The position numbers and the translations under genes are program-made. This document shows, piece by piece, positions 1 through 5,330 of a DNA stretch of 5,330 nucleotides. The notes beneath the pieces were generated by a model that made no database searches, was not told the DNA's origin, and was given only the letters and a program-made list of their open reading frames with translations. The DNA comes from an uncultured Acidimicrobiales bacterium (GTDB taxonomy: Bacteria; Actinomycetota; Acidimicrobiia; Acidimicrobiales; SZUA-35), in NCBI GenBank assembly GCA_938008925.1, contig CALLIQ010000512.1:1-5330 (forward strand), in the 5' to 3' direction. Position 1 is the first letter of the stretch. Each line of letters begins with the position of its first letter.

Positions 1-1065
1 CCCGCCGAGCATGCCGAACACGAGGACCCACGAACCCAGACGAGCAAACTCGTTGTTGAGCGTGTGCCATGCCGACGCTGCACCGTCGGGATTGTGCGCT
101 CCGTCGAGGATGACCGTCGGTTCGCGAGACACGATCTCGAACCGACCGGGCAGCTCGATGTCGTGCAGCGCCTCGTTGACGAGATCGGTGTCGAGAGCCC
201 GGTCGAAGAACGACTCGACGGCCATCACGGCGGTCGCGAGGTTGTCTCCCTGGTGCTCGCCGTGGACGGGAACGAACAACTGCTCGTGGTTCCCGTAGGG
301 CGTGCGGACGTCGACGACTCGACCGCCGACCGCCAGCTCATTGGACTCCACCTCGAAGTCGATGCCTGCTTCGGACACACCTCGTGATTCCTCTGCGTCG
401 ACCTGGGCCCGGAGGTCACCGAACCGGGAGCCGAGCACAACGTGGCTCGTCGGCTTGATGATGCCAGCCTTCTCCGCTGCCACGACGGCTTCCCAGCCGT
501 CGGAGCCATCGGTGTGGTCCTTGCCGATGTTGGTGATGACGGCAACGTCGGACTCGACGACGTTGGTCGAATCGAACCGGCCGAGCAGACCGACCTCGAC
601 GACGGCGACGTCGACGCCGAGCTCAGCAAACCATGTGAGGGCGACCGCGGCGAGGAGGTCGAACCGTCCGGGAACGTGATCGAGGAGGTGCTCCACGCTC
701 GCCAGCAGCGACATGACGCGGGCGAAGTCCTCGTCGGAGATCGGAACACCGTCGTAGGCGATGCGCTCGTTGATCCGTTCGAGGTCGGGGCTGGTGAAGG
801 TTCCGACCGCCAGACCGCTCGCGGCGAGAAGGCGCGAGCTGTAGCGGGTGACCGAACCCTTCCCGTTCGTGCCCGTGATGTGGATCGACCGATAGGCGTC
901 CTGGGGGTTGCCCATCGCCGCCATCAGATCGCGAATGGGACCGAGGCTCAGACCTTCGGTGCGGCCAGCCGTCGGCATGGCACCGGTGGGAGGCTCGTCC
1001 TTCTTGCCTTCTCGGTTGGTGTGGTCGTCCAGGTATGCGAGCGCCTGGCGGAAGTCGAACTGCAA
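1..1065 (-). CDS. folC: Bifunctional folylpolyglutamate synthase / dihydrofolate synthase, 3' end outside window
   Basis: Translating the minus strand from 1065 gives 355 residues with no stop before the window edge. FolC uses ATP to join glutamate to folates (FPGS), and in many bacteria also to dihydropteroate (DHFS), in the cytoplasm. Mur-ligase-family landmarks appear in order: P-loop TGTNGKGS (64-71), FTSPDL (90-95), EVGLLGRFDSTN (157-168), TNIGKDHT (178-185), EKAGI (198-202, K199 at the position usually carbamylated) and DGAHNP (321-326). The family is usually about 420-450 residues, so roughly the last 70-100 lie beyond position 1. The start is TTG at 1063-1065. The frame has a stop at 1147-1149 and no ATG or GTG before that TTG, and the first ATG (978) would remove the usual N-terminal helix (FDFRQALAYLDDH). 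No good Shine-Dalgarno is visible. clpX ends 22 bases upstream, so co-transcription and perhaps translational coupling are likely. Asp94 is unusual at a position that is His, Tyr or Phe in the homologues I recall. Family assignment is very secure, the exact start less so. Confidence 0.95.
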   Translation of the reverse strand, partial: MQFDFRQALAYLDDHTNREGKKDEPPTGAMPTAGRTEGLSLGPIRDLMAAMGNPQDAYRSIHITGTNGKGSVTRYSSRLLAASGLAVGTFTSPDLERINERIAYDGVPISDEDFARVMSLLASVEHLLDHVPGRFDLLAAVALTWFAELGVDVAVVEVGLLGRFDSTNVVESDVAVITNIGKDHTDGSDGWEAVVAAEKAGIIKPTSHVVLGSRFGDLRAQVDAEESRGVSEAGIDFEVESNELAVGGRVVDVRTPYGNHEQLFVPVHGEHQGDNLATAVMAVESFFDRALDTDLVNEALHDIELPGRFEIVSREPTVILDGAHNPDGAASAWHTLNNEFARLGSWVLVFGMLGG

Positions 1066-1087
1066 CGCAGGTGGCGTTCTGGGACCG

Positions 1088-2368
1088 TCAGGAGGCGGCG
1101 CGGCGTTCGCCGCTGCCCGACTCGCCGCGAGGAACGAGCGTTGGGTTCACCCGTTCGAGGACCGTGTCGGCATCGATCACGCACTGGCCGATGTCGTCGC
1201 GACCGGGAAGGTCGTACATCACGTCGAGAAGCACCTCTTCGAGGATGGCTCGAAGACCACGGGCCCCCGTGTTGCGCAACATCGCCTGATCGGCGACGGC
1301 GCCGAGGGCGTCTTCGGTGAAGACCAACTCGACGTCTTCCATGTCGAAGAACTTCTGGTACTGCTTGGTGAGCGCGTTGCGCGGTTCGACGAGGATTTTC
1401 ACCAGGGCATCGCGGGTGAGCTTCGACACGTTGCCCATGACGGGCAGGCGGCCGACGAACTCCGGGATGAGGCCGAACTTGAGGAGATCTTCCGGCAAGA
1501 CGTTGCCGAACATGTCGTCGGGCAGCTCCGCCGACTCGGTGGGGATCTCGGCCCGGAAGCCGATCGACTTCGTGCCGAGACGGCCTTGGACGATGTCTTC
1601 GATCCCGGCGAACGCGCCACCGCAGATGAACAAGATGTTGGTGGTGTCGATCTGGATGAAGTCCTGGTGGGGGTGCTTGCGCCCACCCTGAGGCGGAACG
1701 GAAGCAACCGTGCCCTCGAGAATCTTCAGCAGCGCCTGCTGCACACCTTCGCCCGACACGTCGCGGGTGATCGACGGGTTCTCGCTCTTGCGGGCGACCT
1801 TGTCGATCTCATCGATGTAGATGATGCCGGTCTCGGCCCGCTTGACGTCGAAGTCGGCGGCCTGAATCAGCTTCAGCAGGATGTTCTCGACGTCTTCACC
1901 CACGTAACCGGCCTCGGTGAGCGCGGTGGCGTCGGCGATGGCGAACGGAACGTTCAGCATCCTGGCGAGCGTTTGCGCCAGGAACGTCTTGCCGCAGCCC
2001 GTTGGGCCGATCAGCATGATGTTCGACTTCGCCAGCTCGACGTCGGTTCCCGGTGTCGAGGCGCTCTGGGCGCCGTACTGAATACGCTTGTAGTGGTTGT
2101 AGACCGCGACCGACAGGACCTTCTTGGCCGGTTCCTGGTCGATGACGTACTCGTTCAGGAACTCGTAGATCTCACGCGGCTTTGGCAGCTCGTCGAAGGA
2201 GACGTCGGTCCCCTCGGCGAGCTCCTCCTCGATGATCTCGTTGCACAGATCGATGCACTCGTCACAGATGTAGACACCCGGACCGGCGATCAGCTTCTTG
2301 ACCTGCTTCTGCGACTTGCCGCAGAACGAGCACTTGAGAAGCTCGCCCCCTTCACCGAACTTTGCCAC
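1088..2368 (-). CDS. clpX: ATP-dependent Clp protease ATP-binding subunit ClpX
   Basis: A 426-residue AAA+ unfoldase of normal family length. ClpX hexamers recognise degradation tags, unfold substrates with ATP, and feed them into ClpP in the cytoplasm. Visible features in order: N-terminal C4 zinc-binding domain (Cys13, Cys16, Cys35, Cys38) for dimerisation and adaptor/substrate binding; Walker A GPTGCGKT (121-128); pore loop GYVG (154-157); Walker B IIYIDEID (182-189); RKH pore loop (230-232); an SIGF segment (268-271) matching the IGF loop that docks on ClpP; an Arg-finger region EFVGRLP (303-309); and sensor-2 GAR (368-370). All key residues are intact. The start is GTG at 2366-2368, with GGGGAG just upstream, and the N-terminus looks like other ClpX proteins. 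It lies 15 bases after clpP, the expected partner, and was probably transcribed with tig and clpP. The C-terminal tail after about residue 412 is short, polar and probably disordered. Confidence 0.98.
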   Translation of the reverse strand: MAKFGEGGELLKCSFCGKSQKQVKKLIAGPGVYICDECIDLCNEIIEEELAEGTDVSFDELPKPREIYEFLNEYVIDQEPAKKVLSVAVYNHYKRIQYGAQSASTPGTDVELAKSNIMLIGPTGCGKTFLAQTLARMLNVPFAIADATALTEAGYVGEDVENILLKLIQAADFDVKRAETGIIYIDEIDKVARKSENPSITRDVSGEGVQQALLKILEGTVASVPPQGGRKHPHQDFIQIDTTNILFICGGAFAGIEDIVQGRLGTKSIGFRAEIPTESAELPDDMFGNVLPEDLLKFGLIPEFVGRLPVMGNVSKLTRDALVKILVEPRNALTKQYQKFFDMEDVELVFTEDALGAVADQAMLRNTGARGLRAILEEVLLDVMYDLPGRDDIGQCVIDADTVLERVNPTLVPRGESGSGERRAAS

Positions 2369-2371
2369 GTT

Positions 2372-2377
2372 CTCCCC
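2372..2377 (-). promoter_or_regulatory. Shine-Dalgarno of clpX
   Basis: The minus strand reads GGGGAG followed by AAC and then the GTG start codon. This supports the GTG at 2366-2368 as the clpX start. The site lies inside the 15-base clpP-clpX spacer. The three-base distance to the start is somewhat short but usable. Confidence 0.65.
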
Positions 2378-2383
2378 GTTCCC

Positions 2384-3010
2384 CTAGGAGCCGACGGCCC
2401 GGATCGGGCCGCTGGTGTCATCTGCGTTTCGATGCTCGATCACGTCGTCGATCACACCGTAGGCCTTGGCTTCCTCGGCCGTCATGATGAAATCGCGTTC
2501 GGTGTCGGAACCGATCTTGGCGAGTTCCTGACCCGTGTGCGTTGCGAGGATCTCCTCGAGACGGGTCTTCAGCCGGTCGATTTCCTTTGCGGCGAGCTCG
2601 AGGTCGGAGACCTGGCCCTGCGCACCGGAGTAGGGCTGGTGGAGCAGAATGCGGGCGTTCGGCAGAGCCAAACGCTTGCCCGTTGCTCCGGCGGCCAACA
2701 GCACGGCCGCTGCGGAGGCAGCCTGACCGAAGCAGATGGTGGTGACGTCGGGGCGAATGAACTGCATCGTGTCGTAGATGGCGAACAACGCATTGATGTC
2801 GCCGCCGGGCGAGTTGATGTAGAGGTTGATGTCGCGATCGGGGTTTTCGCTCTCCAGGTGGAGGAGCTGCGCACAGATCACGTTGGCGACACCGTCATCG
2901 ATCGGCGTACCGAGGAAGATGATGTTGTCGGAGAGCAGACGGCTGTAGAGGTCGACGGCCCGCTCACCCTTGGGCGTCGACTCGATGACCGACGGGATGA
3001 TGTAGCTCAC
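2384..3010 (-). CDS. clpP: ATP-dependent Clp protease proteolytic subunit ClpP
   Basis: A 208-residue serine peptidase of family S14, of typical length. ClpP forms a barrel of two heptameric rings and degrades proteins delivered by ClpX or another Clp ATPase. The catalytic triad is complete by alignment with E. coli ClpP: Ser99 in GQAAS, His124 in LLHQP and Asp173 in DTERD, with the same spacings (25 and 49) as in E. coli. Other conserved segments are YINSPGGDI (64-72) and the handle-helix region (about 133-160). The active-site serine is followed by AAAV rather than the MGA of E. coli, as I recall for actinobacterial ClpPs. The propeptide looks very short. The start is GTG at 3008-3010, overlapping the tig stop as GTGA with AAGGAG upstream, so translation is probably coupled to tig. 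Only one clpP is present here. Whether a second paralogue exists elsewhere cannot be seen. Confidence 0.98.
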   Translation of the reverse strand: MSYIIPSVIESTPKGERAVDLYSRLLSDNIIFLGTPIDDGVANVICAQLLHLESENPDRDINLYINSPGGDINALFAIYDTMQFIRPDVTTICFGQAASAAAVLLAAGATGKRLALPNARILLHQPYSGAQGQVSDLELAAKEIDRLKTRLEEILATHTGQELAKIGSDTERDFIMTAEEAKAYGVIDDVIEHRNADDTSGPIRAVGS

Positions 3011-4401
3011 GCTTCGTCTCCTTCGGAGGCCTCGGGGGTTGCCTCTGATTCGGTTGCCTCGGTTTCGGTTGCCTCGGGCTCCGGCGGGAGCTCGAGATCG
3101 GCCGGGTCGATGGCGTTGCCGTCTTCGTCGACGAGCGACGAGTTGGCGACGACCCAGTCGAGGGCCTTGCTCTTCTGCAGATCGGATCGTACAGCGGGGA
3201 TTTGACCCGCGTCGGCGAACTGCTCGCGCACCTCGTCGACGCTCTTGCCGATCTGCTCGCCGACCTTGACGAACTCTTCGTCGAGTTCTTCGTCGGTGAC
3301 CTCGAGGCCTTCGGCCACTGCGAGGGCCCGCAGAACGAGGTCGAGACGGGCCGCTTGTTCAGCCTGCTCGCGCAATCCGCCGAACATGTCGTCGGGCGAC
3401 TGGCCGGTGATCTGCATGAACTGTTCCATGTCGATGCCCTGCGCCTGCATGCGCATCGCCATGTCCTGCACGCGGTTCTCGAACTCCATCGAGACGAGCG
3501 CCTCGGGTACGTCGTCGGCGTCGACCAGCTCGGCGAGCTTGTCGGCTGCGGCGTTGCGCTGTGCGACCTCGGACTGCGACACCTTCACTCGGTGGCTGCG
3601 GTCGCGCAGGTCGTTGCGGAGCTCGTCGATGGTCTCGAACTCCGAGTTCTCCTTGGCCCAGTCGTCGTCGGCCTCGGGCAAGACGGTGGCCTGGACCGCT
3701 CCGACCTTGACGGAGAACTGGAGCGGCTCTTCCTCTTCTTCGTCCGGGTGCGCAGCCTCGAACTCGAGCTCGTCGCCGGTGGATGCACCGGCCAGCTGCT
3801 CGTCGAGCTCGGGCACGACGGCACCCATGCCGACCTGATAGAGGTAACCGTCGGCGGTGAGGCCATCGACGGCCTCGCCTTCGTGGGTCACGGCGATGTC
3901 GATCGTGACGCGGTCGCCGTCTTCTGCGGGGCGGTCGACCTCTTCGAGCGTGCCGTACTGGCCGAGCATGCGCTCGATCTGCTCGTCGACCTCTGCGTCG
4001 TCGACGTTCGGCGACGGAATCTCGAGCTCGAAGCCCTCGTAGCCGCTGACCTCGATGGTCGGACGGACCTCGACGACGGCGTCGAAGGTCACGTCACCGG
4101 ACTCTTCACCAGCCGTGATGTCGATCTCGGGAGGAGCGATGACGTCGACCTCGTGCTCCTTGACCGCTTCGACGTAGTAGTTCGGCAGGCCGTCTCGGAA
4201 GGCTTCCTGACGGGCGTACTCGGCACCGATGCGTGCCTCGAGCACCTTGCGCGGGGCCTTGCCAGGTCGGAAGCCGGGGAGGCGAACCTCGCGTGCCAGC
4301 TTCTTGAAGGCGACGTCGATGTCTTTTTCGAACTCGACCGCCTCGACCTCGACGATGAGCTTCACCTTGTTGCCTTCGAGGGCTTCAACTGAGGATTTCA
4401 C
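3007..4401 (-). CDS. tig: Trigger factor, ribosome-associated chaperone
   Basis: A 464-residue trigger factor, which binds the ribosome at the exit tunnel and shelters nascent chains. The N-terminal ribosome-binding domain (about 1-115) opens with the family-typical MKSSVEALEGNKVKL and has the ribosome-docking signature GFRPGKAP (43-50). The FKBP-type prolyl-isomerase domain is at about 158-240. The helical C-terminal substrate-cradling domain follows, from about 250 to 425. After it comes an acidic, low-complexity tail (about 426-464) of Glu-Ala-Thr repeats. The isomerase domain looks degenerate: the pocket segment usually like IPGF reads VPEL (196-199), and the later loop is a run of acidic residues (DEEEEEP, 220-226). 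The chaperone role is secure but isomerase activity is doubtful. The start is GTG at 4399-4401, fixed by the conserved N-terminus. There is no Shine-Dalgarno, but a -10-like element lies just upstream. The stop overlaps the clpP start by four bases, the classic tig-clpP-clpX order. Confidence 0.97.
   Translation of the reverse strand: MKSSVEALEGNKVKLIVEVEAVEFEKDIDVAFKKLAREVRLPGFRPGKAPRKVLEARIGAEYARQEAFRDGLPNYYVEAVKEHEVDVIAPPEIDITAGEESGDVTFDAVVEVRPTIEVSGYEGFELEIPSPNVDDAEVDEQIERMLGQYGTLEEVDRPAEDGDRVTIDIAVTHEGEAVDGLTADGYLYQVGMGAVVPELDEQLAGASTGDELEFEAAHPDEEEEEPLQFSVKVGAVQATVLPEADDDWAKENSEFETIDELRNDLRDRSHRVKVSQSEVAQRNAAADKLAELVDADDVPEALVSMEFENRVQDMAMRMQAQGIDMEQFMQITGQSPDDMFGGLREQAEQAARLDLVLRALAVAEGLEVTDEELDEEFVKVGEQIGKSVDEVREQFADAGQIPAVRSDLQKSKALDWVVANSSLVDEDGNAIDPADLELPPEPEATETEATESEATPEASEGDEA
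3018..3023 (-). promoter_or_regulatory. Shine-Dalgarno of clpP, inside the end of tig
   Basis: The minus strand reads AAGGAG, seven bases upstream of the clpP GTG start. It lies within the last codons of tig. Together with the four-base GTGA overlap it supports the chosen clpP start and translational coupling. Confidence 0.8.
3037..3081 (-). repeat. Three-copy 15-base tandem repeat encoding the acidic tail of trigger factor
   Basis: Three adjacent 15-base units begin at 3037, 3052 and 3067, each starting with ggttgcctc on the plus strand. In the tig reading frame they encode EPEAT, ETEAT and ESEAT. A fourth, more diverged pentapeptide (PEASE) follows. The repeat length is a multiple of three, so gain or loss of a unit keeps the frame and the downstream GTGA overlap with clpP. 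Confidence 0.85.
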
Positions 4402-4408
4402 CGGCCGG

Positions 4409-4414
4409 AGTGTA
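4409..4414 (-). promoter_or_regulatory. tig: Candidate -10 element of a leaderless tig-clp promoter
   Basis: The minus strand reads TACACT, matching four of six bases of TATAAT, and is separated from the tig GTG by seven bases. A start site at the usual distance would fall at or next to the first base of the GTG, giving a leaderless mRNA. That agrees with the absence of a Shine-Dalgarno before tig. No convincing TTGACA-like -35 is visible at 16-18 bases upstream, so this is a candidate only. Confidence 0.4.
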
Positions 4415-4424
4415 CCGACGTCGG
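4415..4424. other. Perfect 10-base palindrome CCGACGTCGG upstream of tig
   Basis: CCGACGTCGG equals its own reverse complement and abuts the candidate -10 element in the 54-base gap between the dioxygenase gene and tig. Its place in the -35/-10 spacer would suit an operator. However, symmetry does not extend further, and such short palindromes are common in GC-rich DNA. It does not look like a terminator, because it has no loop and no T-run. Confidence 0.25.
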
Positions 4425-4455
4425 GTCGCCGAACTGTGCGACCGTGCCAGACCGC

Positions 4456-5330
4456 TCACAACTCGTAGTGGTCGGCTTCCTTCGCTCCGGCTCGCATGTC
4501 GGAAACGGCCGCCGAAACGTCGGCGACGGCCGCCTCGAGCAGGGCCGCCGCAGCATCGGCGTCCTGGTCGAAGGGAAGGTTGTCGATCAGGTCGTCGAGA
4601 CGGCTTCTGGCCCGCCAGGCCGCGTGTCGAGCCCACTCGGTGTACAACGCGTTCGGATCGTCGACGCCGATGAGGTCGCGCGAGCGGGTCTGATCGTCCC
4701 CGCTGGTGTCGAGCGCCACGTAGGCGTTGACCATCGTCGTCCGCTCCGCAGGGGCGGTGAGCGGCGCGCCCCGGTGGACGATCATGTTGCCGTGCAGGGC
4801 GATGGCCCAACCGGGGCCGCCGAAGTGGGGCGCGACGACTCGATCCCGCGGTGGCCGTTCCCCCGCCGCTGCCAGCGCGGCCGCCTCGGCCTTCGTGCCG
4901 ATGAAGTACTCGAACTCGCCGCCGGGCAGCGCGTTCGGGTCGACGACTGGCATCACGTAGTCGAGGGCGATCGTGTCGTGATGCCATTTGTCGACGGCAT
5001 CGCCGACCGACGTCGGCGCGAAGTTCAGGTGGCCGAGGTGGTGCGGCATCGTGTGCGGGGCGATGTCGACGCCGTAGATCGTCGACAGCGCAGCGGTGAC
5101 CTCGGGGCTGATGCAGAGATCGCGGAACCACTTGGAGCGGTAGCAGCCGCCGCGCACCACGTGCTCGATGCGATTGCCCGCCGGAGTGGCAAACGGTCGG
5201 AGGCGGCGGCTCACCTCGAGCATGACCCGAGCACCCTCGTCGGAGAGCACACGGAAGGGCGATGACACGGCCACCGGTGTGGCCGTCGGTTCGATCTCCG
5301 CCGCCGTGTAACCGAGGTCGCTGAGGTGCA
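4456..5330 (-). CDS. Phytanoyl-CoA dioxygenase-like Fe(II)/2-oxoglutarate oxygenase, 5' end outside window
   Basis: The minus-strand frame ends at a TGA (4456-4458) and stays open through position 5328, giving 290 visible residues. An in-frame GTG at 5274 could be taken as the start. The sequence before it (HLSDLGYTAAEIEP) looks protein-like and leads smoothly into the following residues, so the true start is probably beyond 5330. Numbered from that GTG, the protein shows the double-stranded beta-helix signature of non-heme Fe(II)/2-oxoglutarate oxygenases. These are a facial triad HxD in WHHDT (H98, D100), a distal His in IVHRG (H167), and an Arg 11 residues later (R178) suited to bind the 2-oxoglutarate carboxylate. 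PGGEFEYF (117-124) lies between, as in PhyH-family proteins. Such enzymes hydroxylate small molecules or acyl chains, and the substrate cannot be predicted here. No signal peptide or membrane segment is seen in the visible part. The C-terminal region (about 205-272) is helical and Ala-rich. It lies 54 bases upstream of tig in the same direction, with no terminator between, so read-through is possible. Confidence 0.72.
   Translation of the reverse strand, partial: HLSDLGYTAAEIEPTATPVAVSSPFRVLSDEGARVMLEVSRRLRPFATPAGNRIEHVVRGGCYRSKWFRDLCISPEVTAALSTIYGVDIAPHTMPHHLGHLNFAPTSVGDAVDKWHHDTIALDYVMPVVDPNALPGGEFEYFIGTKAEAAALAAAGERPPRDRVVAPHFGGPGWAIALHGNMIVHRGAPLTAPAERTTMVNAYVALDTSGDDQTRSRDLIGVDDPNALYTEWARHAAWRARSRLDDLIDNLPFDQDADAAAALLEAAVADVSAAVSDMRAGAKEADHYEL

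Noticed and set aside
442..1320. A 292-codon plus-strand open frame over folC and the clpX end
   Set aside because: The minus strand here encodes all FolC motifs in order. The plus-strand protein is composition-driven and ends in an Arg-rich stretch.
908..3205. A 765-codon open frame on the plus strand, antisense to clpX and clpP
   Set aside because: The opposite strand encodes unmistakable ClpX and ClpP. In GC-rich genes with G/C in third codon positions the antisense frame is poor in stops, and this translation is rich in Asp, Val, Leu and Gly with no recognisable domain.
3202..4392. A 396-codon plus-strand open frame antisense to tig, overlapping the previous one by four bases like an operon pair
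   Set aside because: It mirrors the trigger factor gene, is very Leu/Val/Asp-rich with no motif, and the overlap is a coincidence of two antisense shadow frames.
4402..4455. Possible terminator between the dioxygenase gene and tig
   Set aside because: The only symmetric element is a loopless 10-base palindrome with no T-run, so it does not form a terminator hairpin.
4402..4455. ClgR-type operator upstream of the clp cluster, as known for actinobacterial clp genes
   Set aside because: I looked for an inverted repeat of the CGC...GCG type and found no convincing match in the gap.
4444..5265. A 273-codon plus-strand open frame over the dioxygenase gene
   Set aside because: The minus-strand frame has the HxD, distal His and Arg expected of an iron/2-oxoglutarate oxygenase. 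The plus-strand frame shows no domain.

Overview
The window is GC-rich and every gene I can support lies on the minus strand, so the window reads from high to low coordinates. The order is: a partial Fe(II)/2-oxoglutarate dioxygenase of the phytanoyl-CoA dioxygenase type (runs off the right edge), trigger factor (tig), ClpP, ClpX, and folylpolyglutamate/dihydrofolate synthase (folC, runs off the left edge). High GC, frequent GTG/TTG starts, an actinobacterial-looking ClpP active-site segment and a FolC N-terminus with a GLSL..IR motif suggest a high-GC actinobacterium, perhaps of the Acidimicrobiia. That placement is inference from protein style, not from a marker gene or a search.

Layout. 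Positions 5330-4456 hold the dioxygenase, which is open at the window edge. A 54-base gap follows (4455-4402), with a plausible -10 element placed so that transcription would begin at or next to the tig start codon. tig (4401-3007) overlaps clpP (3010-2384) by four bases. clpP is followed after 15 bases, containing a Shine-Dalgarno sequence, by clpX (2368-1088). After 22 bases comes the best-supported start of folC (TTG at 1065). There is no gene-free stretch over 300 bases, no RNA gene, no mobile element, no CRISPR array and no clear terminator.

Function. tig-clpP-clpX is the classical protein quality-control cluster. Trigger factor meets nascent chains at the ribosome, and ClpX unfolds tagged or damaged proteins and threads them into the ClpP proteolytic chamber. 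The tight spacing and overlap point to one transcript that probably continues into folC, a one-carbon metabolism enzyme. The dioxygenase upstream has no evident link to proteolysis.

I did not find an undescribed system here. This is mostly conserved core-genome content. The points worth a second look are small: a possibly leaderless tig, no ATG start at any of the four visible gene starts, an apparently degenerate prolyl-isomerase pocket plus a repeat-encoded acidic tail in trigger factor, a direct clpX-folC junction with a single clpP, and an unusual Asp in a FolC motif.
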